26,119 nucleotides of DNA from Acidobacteriota bacterium (lineage in GTDB: Bacteria > Acidobacteriota > Blastocatellia > Pyrinomonadales > Pyrinomonadaceae), in assembly GCA_013698055.1 (NCBI GenBank), contig JACCVS010000509.1, forward strand, positions 1-26,119, given 5' to 3'. A model generated the notes under the pieces. It did no database searches. It was given only the letters and a program-made list of their open reading frames with translations, and was not told the origin of the DNA. Below, one piece after another: positions 15,441 through 23,171 of the stretch. How positions within the stretch are numbered: position 1 is the stretch's first letter; every line of letters starts with the position of its first letter. Both the position numbers and the translations under genes were made by a program.

Positions 15441-15716
15441 TCAGTCGTCGCCGGAAGTACGATCAGAAGAAATGTGAGGCACGTCGCCGTCGCGACGGCG
15501 CGTCGCAGGGTCTGTGGTGCGACGGCGCGGGCCTGTAGTCTCGGCGCGACGATCAATGAAGCCGGGCGGCAGCCGCTTGCCCTTAATCGCTTCCTCTAAA
15601 ATGCGCGTGATCTCCTGCGAGAGCGTGCGATGCTCGGACTTGGCACGCTGTTGTAAAGCCTCTTTGAGTTGATTGGGCACGTATGCGCCGATGAAAACCC
15701 CTTTCCGGTTTGCCAT
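15441..15716 (-). CDS. Ribbon-helix-helix DNA-binding protein
   Basis: A 91-residue protein whose first 48 residues form a CopG/Arc-type ribbon-helix-helix: a beta strand (KGVFIGAYVP), helix 1 (NQLKEALQQRAKSEH), then TLSQEITRILEEAI as helix 2. These proteins dimerise and place the paired strand in the DNA major groove, usually to repress. The remaining 40 residues are Arg/Asp/Thr-rich and probably disordered. No toxin or other partner gene is adjacent, so a toxin-antitoxin role is not supported; it is more likely a stand-alone regulator. The upstream sequence has purine-rich AAGGGAAAGG and GAGAG near the ATG. It lies directly downstream of rnpB and ends before a hairpin terminator. Confidence 0.8.
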   Translation of the reverse strand: MANRKGVFIGAYVPNQLKEALQQRAKSEHRTLSQEITRILEEAIKGKRLPPGFIDRRAETTGPRRRTTDPATRRRDGDVPHISSDRTSGDD

Positions 15717-15799
15717 CTCTCTTTGTGTGCCTTTCCCTTAAGATTTCGATTGGAAAACTAACCCCTGATAACGTGAGTCCAAAATACGCCATGCAAGAC

Positions 15800-16266
15800 G
15801 AGAGCAGGTCTGTAAGCCGAATTCTGTTCTCCGGAATACTCCGAAGCGGCGATCATTCATCTAGCCCAACCGTCGCCAGTTGGATCGAGCGACCTACCCG
15901 GAGGTCGTAGCGCGCCTGTGACAGCACGCATCGGGCGGGCAGCCCTGTTTGACGCCTCCCTATTTGGTCTTGCACTGCGAGGAGTTTGCCTGGCCGCCGG
16001 TGTTACCACCAGACGCCGGTGCGCTCTTACCGCAACCGTTTCACCCATCACCCGCAATCACGGACACTCCGAAAAGCGCCTGCGACCCGCTGGCTGGTCT
16101 GTTCTCTGTTGCACTTGTCGTCATCCGGCAAGGACTTTCGGCAATAAAGCCGCCCGTTTCTCGCCCGATGCCCAGCCGTTAGCTGGCTCGCTGCCCTATA
16201 GTGTTCGGACTTTCCTCTCCTCCAAGCCCCGAAAGGCTCGTAGCAGCGACCGCCCGACCTGCTCTC
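15800..16266 (-). ncRNA. rnpB: RNase P RNA, bacterial type A
   Basis: The catalytic RNA that removes 5' leaders from tRNA precursors. On the minus strand the 5' end has GAGAGCAGGTC (16256-16266), which pairs perfectly over 11 bp with GACCTGCTCTC at the 3' end (15800-15810) to form helix P1. Near the 5' end is the universal GAGGAAAGTCCGAACAC, and near the 3' end ACAGAATTCGGCTTACAGACC; together they build the P4 core. The internal GACCAAATAGGGAGGC and GGTGGTAACACCGG stretches are also familiar from bacterial sequences. The length between the P1 ends, 467 nucleotides, is somewhat long for type A. Exact ends are inferred from P1. The downstream gene is the RHH protein. Confidence 0.95.
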
Positions 16267-16341
16267 TTGCAAGGCTCGGGGATTATAGCAAACCGTTGTT
16301 CAACACGTACAGCACTAAAATTAACAATGTTCGTACATTCT

Positions 16342-16836
16342 CTACTTTTCTGGATTTAGATGTTTAGAGACTGTAGGTCTTGCTTCATCTTTTGTGATGT
16401 TGAATGAAAAGGGCTTACCGATAAGCTGTAAAGTGCGGCGCTGGCCTTCGCCGCTCATGTGAACAGCGTAGACGCGCGCTTCATGCTGGCCTGCGGAGAG
16501 GGGCGGAGTGTCGAAGGAGAAGCCGTGATTCTCATCTTCGGCGCGCCCCGCCGCTTTAACATCGGGTCGCGAGACATCAGCCGAGCGACTGCCCGCGAAG
16601 CGCCCATCAATGTAGAGCTGCACTTCAACACGTGTTTGCGGCTCAGATTGACTGACCACCCAGCCATAGACGTGGCGTGCATCTGCTTTATCAAGTGTGC
16701 CACGAAAAAAAGGTGTGAAGGCTGTCAGGTAAAAACCAATCGCAAGCGCGCCGACGAAGAGAGATTCGATAATTGACTTGGCAATGAGAAGAGTTGTGAG
16801 AGGCGCTTTCATCCCCGGCGCGACCGCTTTCTTCAT
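16342..16836 (-). CDS. Membrane-anchored protein with a beta-sandwich-like domain, unknown function
   Basis: A 164-residue protein with one N-terminal transmembrane segment (about residues 14-42, LLIAKSIIESLFVGALAIGFYL) and a C-terminal periplasmic-facing part. That part has the pattern GWVVSQ, VEVQLYIDG, SRPDV, GFSFDTP, LSAGQHEARVYAV. These alternating strands, with the YIDG and SRPDV motifs, look like an Ig- or galactose-binding-like sandwich that is widespread as an uncharacterised module. The ATG at 16836 has GGAAG seven bases upstream. It lies 84 bp after the 851-residue secreted protein gene, with a strong hairpin between them, so it may be transcribed only partly with it. No enzymatic motif is visible. 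Confidence 0.7.
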   Translation of the reverse strand: MKKAVAPGMKAPLTTLLIAKSIIESLFVGALAIGFYLTAFTPFFRGTLDKADARHVYGWVVSQSEPQTRVEVQLYIDGRFAGSRSADVSRPDVKAAGRAEDENHGFSFDTPPLSAGQHEARVYAVHMSGEGQRRTLQLIGKPFSFNITKDEARPTVSKHLNPEK

Positions 16837-16855
16837 ACTCGTTCTTCCGCAATAT

Positions 16856-16890
16856 GAAGGGGCGGCTCTCTTGAGAAGCGCCGCCCCTTC
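16856..16890 (-). terminator. Perfect GC-rich hairpin between two minus-strand genes
   Basis: GAAGGGGCGGC (16856-16866) is the exact inverse of GCCGCCCCTTC (16880-16890), with a TCTC/GAGA pair in the loop. It is 30 bases after the stop of the 851-residue gene and 20 bases before the next ATG. There is no T-run on either strand, so it may be a terminator acting without a U-tract, an attenuator or an RNA-stabilising stem. Confidence 0.5.
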
Positions 16891-16920
16891 GTTGCAATGT
16901 CTGCTTGATACCGAACCACT

Positions 16921-19476
16921 TTACTGGCCCGTATAGTTATTCCTGTTCGTGTCCTGATAGCTGAGCGTGTGCCGTGTCGTCAGGGTCGCATCCGCCGGTA
17001 GATTCGGGCGCAACCGAATGGCAACGCGCAGCACCGCCGTGTCTCCCGGCGAAAGCTCTGCTACTCGCCACGTAAAGCGCTGCGACGCGCCGGGAGCGTC
17101 CTGGGCACTTAGAGCCGGATCGGAGTTGACGAATTCCAAAGCGTCGGGCAAGGTTTCGACCACCGTCAGATTCTTAGCAAGGCCGCTGCCTTCGTTGACG
17201 AGTACCAGACGATAAAAAATCGAGTCGCCGGCGGCAGCCGTGTCTGTCATCTCCTCTGTGCGGACGCGGACGCGAGGCGTCGCCACCGTCAAGACGGTGT
17301 TGGCCTCGCTTGCCTCACGATTGCTCAGAAGCGAGCGCGCGACGACGTTATAGGAAAACTGCTGGCGGTCAGGTGTGCTCGCAGGCATCTGTACGCCTAG
17401 CAACAGTGGAAATTGCCCGCCGCGCGCATTGAGCTGCGCGGTTTGCCCCACCACGGGTTCGTCCGCTTGATGTTGTCCATCTCCATTCGTATCGGCATAG
17501 ATTGTCGCCTGCGGAGCGCCGGGCGCTGTCACGCGCAGTTCGTAAGAGTCCGAAGCGTTGCCGGGATTGCGAACTATGAAGGGAATGTAAACGGTGTCGC
17601 CCGGCGTGGTCGTCAGGCCAACGGAGACGGCGTCAATGCGCACCTTCGGCACTTTTCCGACCGTCATGCTGGGGCTGTCGAAATTTGAGCCGAATGGCAG
17701 CGATTGCGTACGTAAAGCGCCGCGCCCAATCGTACTCGTATTAGCTAAAGCATCGGGCACAGCGCGCAACGTGACGGAAATGTCGCGCGTGCTGCGCGCG
17801 CCTAAATCTCCCAGGCTCCAAATGGCCGTGCGCGAGGCGCGATCATAGTTGATCGGAGCAGGGTTGGCGCTGACCAACTCGAAATTGGGATTCAGGACAA
17901 AATCGGCGCGAGTTCCCCGCGCGGGTGAGCTGCCCGCATTGCGGATAGCGATGGTTTGCGTGAAAGTCTCGCCCGGCATAACCGAAGTTTCCGAAACGTT
18001 TGAGACACCGGCCAGAGAAGCTGCGACGACATTGATTGAGCCATCCGCAACTTTCAGAATTTGATAATCCGCCTGTGAAGCAGCGCGCACGTAGAATTTT
18101 AGAAGCTGTCCGTCAGATGCAGTTTCCGGCACGCGCAAATTCAATGTCACTTCGGCAGTTGCACCGGGCGCAAGTTGTGGAGTGACGAGAACAGGAAGTT
18201 CCGCGCCTGCACCGCTCTGCACCAGATTGAATGTCGGCTGGAACTCGGCTGGCAAATCCGTCTCAAGCCGGAATTGATCCGCCTTGTTTCCGGTGTTTCT
18301 CACCGTCAACGGCAATTGGATGCTCTGCCCCGGTTGAGCGAACTCCGAATTGCTCCTGAGCGCGAGCACAAGATTCGGGACTTGCCTGACCGTGATGCTC
18401 AATCCACCGCTCTGCGGCAACCCGCTTTCCGGGGGCGCAGAAATATTAGATGGCGTTGAGGTCATCGAACCAATGCCGGATGAAGTCTCAATTGGCGTCG
18501 TCGGGTTTGAATCCGTAGCCCTTGAAATCATCGCAGGAGTTGGGCGAACGATAGGGATAACGGGCGGATTCGTTCGCGGAGGATTGTTGGCGGCCAACTC
18601 AGTTCGGGTTTGTGTGGGTTGCTGTGTGCGAACCGGATTGCGAACAGGCGGATTCCTGACATTGGCGGAACTAGCCACGCTCTGCCCAGCAGATGGTTCA
18701 GGCTGTGTTCGAGGTTGCTTCGGCTCAACACGCCGGTTGCGATTTGTGCCACGACGCGTTGGCGACGAAACATTGTTTTGAGCTACTTCAGTCTGAGTCG
18801 AAGTTGGCGGCGGATCGATGCGACGCGCCACCGGAACGGTTTTCCCACCGTCAGTGCCTGTGTTGGGTGAAGCCGTATTGCCAGCAATGGTCTGCGGTGC
18901 CTGCCTGCTCGACGGTGGTTTGATGGCCGAATTATTTCTCGCAAGGCGCGCGACGGGCGTCGGCGTTGGAGTGGCTAAAGGTATGGGTTGCCTAGTAACC
19001 TGAGACCTGTCTGCTGACCGTCTGTCAGGAGTTTTAGCGATCAGTGGTGCTTTGCTATTGCCGGGCGGCGTAACGGGGCGCGTGCCAATTTCGGCACGCG
19101 CGGTTTCCAGTTCGCCTTCATAAATGTCGGCAAATGGCGTGTCCTTGATGGCGCGCAGGCGCTGTCCGACCTGCTCGGCGTCCGTTAATTTACCAAGTTG
19201 CATGAAGGAGCGTCCAAGCCAGAGCAGCGTCAAGTCTGAGATGATGCTGCGCGGGTAGGTCTTGAGAAAATCCTGAAGCACGGTGGCGGCTTGATCATAG
19301 CGCCCCTGGTTGAACAGGTTCTGACCTTTCGTGAACATCGCCTGCTCGGCGTCTGACGGAATATCTTCCTGTTGAATTGCAGTGCGGGCATTCGCCGTCA
19401 TGAAGGCTGGCGAGAATGGCGCAAGCAGAAGCGCCGCCATAAGCGCCATAGCGCCAAATTTATTTCGCATAATCAA
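16921..19476 (-). CDS. Secreted TPR protein with DUF11/NEW3-like repeats
   Basis: An 851-residue exported protein. I keep the TTG at 19476 because GGAGG lies eight bases upstream; an ATG two codons later would sit at spacing 14. A signal peptide (MRNKFGAMALMAALLLAP) is followed by a tetratricopeptide region (about residues 40-125, FTKGQNLFNQGRYDQAATVL and LGRSFMQLGKLTDAEQV), like the YbgF/BamD-type TPRs of the envelope. Residues about 135-360 are Pro/Thr/Asn/Gln-rich low complexity. From about 370 to the end are four related beta-sandwich repeats with LTVRNTGN, IRNAGSSPARG, IVRNPGNASDSYEL and LVNEGSGLAKNLTVVETLP, typical of NEW3/DUF11 domains. A surface or periplasmic scaffold role is likely; no enzyme is evident. 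Neighbours are a Wza-like exporter and an outer-membrane barrel. Confidence 0.8.
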   Translation of the reverse strand: MIMRNKFGAMALMAALLLAPFSPAFMTANARTAIQQEDIPSDAEQAMFTKGQNLFNQGRYDQAATVLQDFLKTYPRSIISDLTLLWLGRSFMQLGKLTDAEQVGQRLRAIKDTPFADIYEGELETARAEIGTRPVTPPGNSKAPLIAKTPDRRSADRSQVTRQPIPLATPTPTPVARLARNNSAIKPPSSRQAPQTIAGNTASPNTGTDGGKTVPVARRIDPPPTSTQTEVAQNNVSSPTRRGTNRNRRVEPKQPRTQPEPSAGQSVASSANVRNPPVRNPVRTQQPTQTRTELAANNPPRTNPPVIPIVRPTPAMISRATDSNPTTPIETSSGIGSMTSTPSNISAPPESGLPQSGGLSITVRQVPNLVLALRSNSEFAQPGQSIQLPLTVRNTGNKADQFRLETDLPAEFQPTFNLVQSGAGAELPVLVTPQLAPGATAEVTLNLRVPETASDGQLLKFYVRAASQADYQILKVADGSINVVAASLAGVSNVSETSVMPGETFTQTIAIRNAGSSPARGTRADFVLNPNFELVSANPAPINYDRASRTAIWSLGDLGARSTRDISVTLRAVPDALANTSTIGRGALRTQSLPFGSNFDSPSMTVGKVPKVRIDAVSVGLTTTPGDTVYIPFIVRNPGNASDSYELRVTAPGAPQATIYADTNGDGQHQADEPVVGQTAQLNARGGQFPLLLGVQMPASTPDRQQFSYNVVARSLLSNREASEANTVLTVATPRVRVRTEEMTDTAAAGDSIFYRLVLVNEGSGLAKNLTVVETLPDALEFVNSDPALSAQDAPGASQRFTWRVAELSPGDTAVLRVAIRLRPNLPADATLTTRHTLSYQDTNRNNYTGQ

Positions 19477-19611
19477 GTTAAAAACCTCCGGCAGGTAGGG
19501 GCAATCGTGACGATAAAATATTCAATAAAAATTCTGTCGGCACCTTAAAGGGTTGCGTCTGCCGACCAAGTAAGGCGTCAGACTTGAATGCGTCGCATGA
19601 TACAACGGTGA

Positions 19612-19679
19612 GCAGTAAATGGTAAATGGTGAACAGAGAAAAACAATCCTATTGACCGTTCACCATTTACCGATTATCT
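19612..19679. repeat. Heptad-repeat hairpin E
   Basis: Units on the left are AGCAGTA, AATGGTA, AATGGTG, AACAGAG (19611-19638). The right arm is TTGACCG, TTCACCA, TTTACCG, ATTATCT (19652-19679). Bases 19621-19634 pair perfectly with 19658-19671. The left edge again starts GCAG, and the right edge touches the stop codon of the Wza-like gene (19678-19680). Confidence 0.72.
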
Positions 19680-20784
19680 ACCAGCTTCCGCGACCGACTT
19701 CCAAACGATCTCCGGGCTGCAAAACCGGGTCAGGAATTTTTCCGGCTTCAATCTGTTTCAGATTGTGCTCGGTCGTCACTAACCTTCCATCTGCGCCCTG
19801 CCGCGAGACTTTGACCTTGCTTCCGGCAAACCGGGTTGTGCCGCCGGAGGCAAGCACAGCCTGTGTTAATGTCAGACCGACATGGAAATCTTTCTGTCCC
19901 GGCGAAGCGACCTGCCCACCGACGTAGAAGAACTGTGGCGGTGCTGGCGGCGGAGCCGTGATCGTAATCACGTCGCCCGGCAGAACCAGTGTTGTCGTCG
20001 CTTTCGAGTCCGAGAGGTTAACGTCCAGACTCTGGCCGTCCGCCCGCATGATCGAAGCGCGACCGGCTTCGGCCTTTAACTGTGCTTCGGCCAAAACCAC
20101 GTAAAGAGGCATGGCCTCGCGTCGCAGCACTTTCGTTCCCGGATCGTTGACCAGACCCGCCACGATGACAGTGTGACTCGCATACTCGCGCACGTTGACG
20201 ACGATCTGCGGGTTTTCATAGAGCTTGATCAGGGAAGTCAGGCGAGCGTCAACCTCGTCGGTCGTCAGTCCTGCGACCGGAACCGGATCGCCTGCGAGCG
20301 GATATTCCAGCAGCCCACCAGCCATTACGCTGAACAAAGTTGATTCACGACCCTGAGCGTTGAGCAGGCGAATGTCCAGGACATCGCCGACGCCGACGCG
20401 ATAAATGCTTGTCGGGAGCGGCGTAGCGCCAGATGAATTTGTGGCTGGATTTGCTTTCGGCTCTTCGCCTGCGGCAGCGTTTGAGGCGGGCGTGCCGTTC
20501 GGGACGCTCGTCATCGTTTTAGACGGAGCATCGCTTGTAGCTGCATCAGAATTATCCGGCGTCAGAGGCGTCGCAGCGGCGGTCGTCGGAGGAGTAGCAG
20601 TTTTGCCCTGCTTTTTACTCTTCTTATTCCTGGGATCGTTCGCAGGATTGGCTTTATCCTCGATTTTGGTTGGGGTTTCTTTGTCAGCGCTCGCAGGCAC
20701 GATATTGTTTGACTGCGTTCGCGCCGCTATCCCCTGCGCGCTGAAGGCCAGCGCAATGGCAAGGACGAATAAAACTTTCTTCAT
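19678..20784 (-). CDS. Polysaccharide export protein, Wza-like (Poly_export/SLBB)
   Basis: A 368-residue exported protein. Residues 1-21 are a signal peptide (MKKVLFVLAIALAFSAQG) without a lipobox Cys, which is unusual because Wza and its close kin are lipoproteins. Residues about 25-125 are a Pro/Thr/Ala/Asn-rich, low-complexity linker. The Poly_export domain begins at YRVGVGDVLDIRLL (about 127), then come two SLBB-type blocks (SHTVIVAGLVNDPGTKVL and FFYVGGQVASPGQKDF), ending with VLQPGDRLEVGRGSW. The family forms ring-shaped outer-membrane or periplasmic exit channels for polysaccharide. No glycosyltransferase or Wzc kinase is nearby, so the exported polymer is unknown. The ATG has AGGAA about 14 bases upstream. 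The stop touches heptad hairpin E. Confidence 0.88.
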   Translation of the reverse strand: MKKVLFVLAIALAFSAQGIAARTQSNNIVPASADKETPTKIEDKANPANDPRNKKSKKQGKTATPPTTAAATPLTPDNSDAATSDAPSKTMTSVPNGTPASNAAAGEEPKANPATNSSGATPLPTSIYRVGVGDVLDIRLLNAQGRESTLFSVMAGGLLEYPLAGDPVPVAGLTTDEVDARLTSLIKLYENPQIVVNVREYASHTVIVAGLVNDPGTKVLRREAMPLYVVLAEAQLKAEAGRASIMRADGQSLDVNLSDSKATTTLVLPGDVITITAPPPAPPQFFYVGGQVASPGQKDFHVGLTLTQAVLASGGTTRFAGSKVKVSRQGADGRLVTTEHNLKQIEAGKIPDPVLQPGDRLEVGRGSW

Positions 20785-20819
20785 AATGCACTCAAATTCC
20801 TAGCCCTGTTTGGTGAAGC

Positions 20820-20840
20820 GAAAAGCATTGCCGGGCAATG
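20820..20840 (-). terminator. Possible terminator after the AMIN/barrel gene
   Basis: CATTGC (20826-20831) and GCAATG (20835-20840) form a 6-bp stem with a three-base loop. On the minus strand it is followed by CTTTTCGCTTC. It lies 32 bases past the stop of the barrel gene. The T-run is short, so confidence is low. Confidence 0.35.
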
Positions 20841-20871
20841 GCGTTGCTCGTCGCGTGTGATTTGTGCCGGA

Positions 20872-23016
20872 TTAGAACGGGCGACCCTTAACTTCGTTGC
20901 GTCGTCCGACTTCAAAAACCAGCGAAAGACGGTTGCGGTTGAACGTAAAGACAGGGATTGTCGAATCCCTGCGCGAAAAATTATAAACCAAGCGAGTCTT
21001 TAACAAATCGCTGAAGCGGTAAGCAGCTTCGAGCGAAAAACCATACAAATGGTCTTTGCGGCGTTCGCCCGCGAACTGGCCGATGAATATTCCGCCGCTC
21101 GCCGTCGAACCCGGAACAATCGCTATTGGAAAGCCTAACTGTTGATAGTTAACGCCCAAAGCCAATTTTAGGTTCTCCGTCTGAGCCGTTTCAAAGCGAG
21201 CCGATCCGCCCGTGGACAGGAGACGCGCGTTGCCTCCTTCTAGATTAAACGCCGAAACCTGCGTTTTTCGCAGAGCCGACAGCTCAAAATTTGTACTTTC
21301 CGTTAAATTTCGCCGGAAACGCAGATCAAAGGTCAGGCCGCTGAACTGATTAGCGTCAGGCGCATTCCTGAAATCGTCCCTTTCGTACCCGATGCGAAAG
21401 GCCATGCCGCTTGTTTCAGAAACCTGCGTGCGCCCGCCGATTTGAAAGTGGTAACGCCTGTTATTACCGAGACCGTCAAACTGCGGCCTTAAGGGAGCGT
21501 ACGTAATGCCCTTGCTGAAAGTAAAGCTGGCAGTCGCGACTGTGTCCTCAGAGATGTCGCGCTCGTAAGAAATGCCGCCGGACAAGTCGTCATAATCAAT
21601 GAAGAGCGGCGCTCCGGCAATGTGGTCTTCGCTCCACCGCACGATGTTGTAAGCAGCGTCGAGCGCGAGACGGCTGCGGTCGTTGAGTTGATATTCGGCC
21701 CGCGCTCCGACATCGTTGCGATTGAAGGTGTCGCCAAAGATATAGACCTCGCCCGCCGGATCAAATTCACGCGAATCAAACGGAGAGCGCACAAAGTGAT
21801 TGCGTAAAGCTAAGCGCAGGGAGGAAGTCACGTCAATTCGCCCGTCGAAATCAAACGTGTGCCCGTTCACCCAATTGCCGTTTGAAAGACGCCGCAGCCG
21901 CGACTCATAAGCGAGGCGCATGGCGCGCTCAACTCCCATAATCTCATATTCTATGCGCGGAGCCAGAGTGAAGACGCCCAGATTTCTTCCGGTAGCAGAG
22001 CGGTAGAAATAGTTGTCGCCATAAGCCGCGCCAAGCTGAATTGAGGGACGTAAGTACCCGGGACCCATCACACGGCCTCCGACTTCATCTCTCTCCGAAG
22101 CGGTCGTGCCGGGAACCCACACTCCGCGCAGTGCGCCGGGCGGGTCAAGCTCAGTGCGAATGAAACTCATGGACATGGGCTGCGACGCGCTGGCAGTGCC
22201 GTTCTGCGGCAGGAAGAACATCGGCAGGAATCCGGATGTGTTAAAGCGCGAGAGCTGAAATGATGAGCCGGGAAAGTTGTTCCAGATCGTGCGACCGCGA
22301 AAGAGTGCTTGCGGCGCGGAAGAAGCAAGCAGGGGCACAGGCCCGAGCGCTGGCGTCGCGAGTATTTCTGCGATGGGATAATTAACCGCCGGGAAGATGT
22401 TCGTACTCCCCGGAATTAGCGCGGCGGCGGCAAGCGACTCTCTCCTCGCAGGTAAAGCAGTAGAATTGACGGCGTGAGGAGCAATTGATTCAATGCTCTT
22501 CTTCGCAACGTCCCCGGCAGCAGGTACGCGCGGGCGACGCAGGCGGGCAAAATCTGAGGCGACGCCAATCACCAAACGGTTGAAGCTCTTCTTCTGCGCG
22601 ACCGTCGCGCCCTCTCCGAGGGAAATTACAAGATCAACGTAAGGCTCGCCGTTGCGCTCACCCGAAATCGTCCGCACCTCGCGCGCCAGCACCTCGTTAA
22701 TCTCGTAACTCTGTTTGAGAAGCGAGTGTGCGCCGCGAATGCGAAACACTGTCTGACGACCACGTGAATAATGCTCGACGCTCGCATCATCAAACGAGCC
22801 ATCGGCGGTTATCTCTATCCGCACGAATCCGCCATCTGTGGTGACGTTCAGCCGCACCAGTTGCATAGTTCCGGCGGCTGATGTTCCAGAGAAATTTGCC
22901 AGCGTTAAAAGGCCGGAAAGAACGAGCGACACCAATGCGAACAGCAAGATAATGCTGCTTGCATTGCGTCTCTTCTTCCGGCTCACGCGAAGGGTACGTA
23001 AGCGGTCTCGCTTCAT
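20872..23016 (-). CDS. AMIN-like domain plus outer-membrane beta-barrel protein
   Basis: I set the start at the ATG at 23016 (MKRDRLRTLRV), with GGTGA upstream. A longer frame to 23145 begins with sequence lacking export character. The protein is about 714 residues. A membrane or signal helix (SIILLFALVSLVLSGLLTL) is preceded by a basic N-terminus. It is followed by an AMIN-like domain (about 45-160: LVRLNVTTDGGFVRIEI, GRQTVFRIRG, EPYVDLVISLG), a polar linker, and from about 290 an alternating polar/hydrophobic series of strands typical of a 14-18-strand outer-membrane barrel. It closes with Phe as the last residue, as expected for BAM recognition. AMIN domains bind peptidoglycan or target periplasmic proteins, so this would tether the wall to a porin-like channel. 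It is followed by the Wza-like gene 87 bp on. Confidence 0.8.
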   Translation of the reverse strand: MKRDRLRTLRVSRKKRRNASSIILLFALVSLVLSGLLTLANFSGTSAAGTMQLVRLNVTTDGGFVRIEITADGSFDDASVEHYSRGRQTVFRIRGAHSLLKQSYEINEVLAREVRTISGERNGEPYVDLVISLGEGATVAQKKSFNRLVIGVASDFARLRRPRVPAAGDVAKKSIESIAPHAVNSTALPARRESLAAAALIPGSTNIFPAVNYPIAEILATPALGPVPLLASSAPQALFRGRTIWNNFPGSSFQLSRFNTSGFLPMFFLPQNGTASASQPMSMSFIRTELDPPGALRGVWVPGTTASERDEVGGRVMGPGYLRPSIQLGAAYGDNYFYRSATGRNLGVFTLAPRIEYEIMGVERAMRLAYESRLRRLSNGNWVNGHTFDFDGRIDVTSSLRLALRNHFVRSPFDSREFDPAGEVYIFGDTFNRNDVGARAEYQLNDRSRLALDAAYNIVRWSEDHIAGAPLFIDYDDLSGGISYERDISEDTVATASFTFSKGITYAPLRPQFDGLGNNRRYHFQIGGRTQVSETSGMAFRIGYERDDFRNAPDANQFSGLTFDLRFRRNLTESTNFELSALRKTQVSAFNLEGGNARLLSTGGSARFETAQTENLKLALGVNYQQLGFPIAIVPGSTASGGIFIGQFAGERRKDHLYGFSLEAAYRFSDLLKTRLVYNFSRRDSTIPVFTFNRNRLSLVFEVGRRNEVKGRPF

Positions 23017-23171
23017 CTTTTCACCGGATGTTTGGGAAACCTCTATTTGCAAGGCGACACACAGTAAAGGCGCGTCGTAAGTTTGAAAAATTTTCCGATT
23101 ATTTCGGATTGACGGTAGCTTGCGACCGGCTAAACTCCGGAGCAAACGGAGCTTAATTCAGCACATTGATA

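Noticed and set aside
15441..15716. Ribbon-helix-helix protein as the antitoxin of a toxin-antitoxin pair
   Set aside because: No small toxin-like gene is adjacent; the neighbours are rnpB and, beyond a hairpin, the PP0621-like gene.
15918..16367. A 149-residue plus-strand reading frame
   Set aside because: It lies on the opposite strand of the RNase P RNA, whose conserved helices explain the sequence.
18350..18781. A 143-residue plus-strand reading frame
   Set aside because: It is antisense to the low-complexity linker of the 851-residue secreted protein, where repetitive Pro/Thr codons leave the opposite frames open.
464..19679. Heptad elements as CRISPR arrays
   Set aside because: Units are 7 bp with no spacers, arms are inverted copies, and there are no cas genes.
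23017..23145. The longer 757-residue version of the AMIN/barrel protein
   Set aside because: The extra 43 residues precede a basic n-region and signal helix that already make a complete export signal at the 23016 start.
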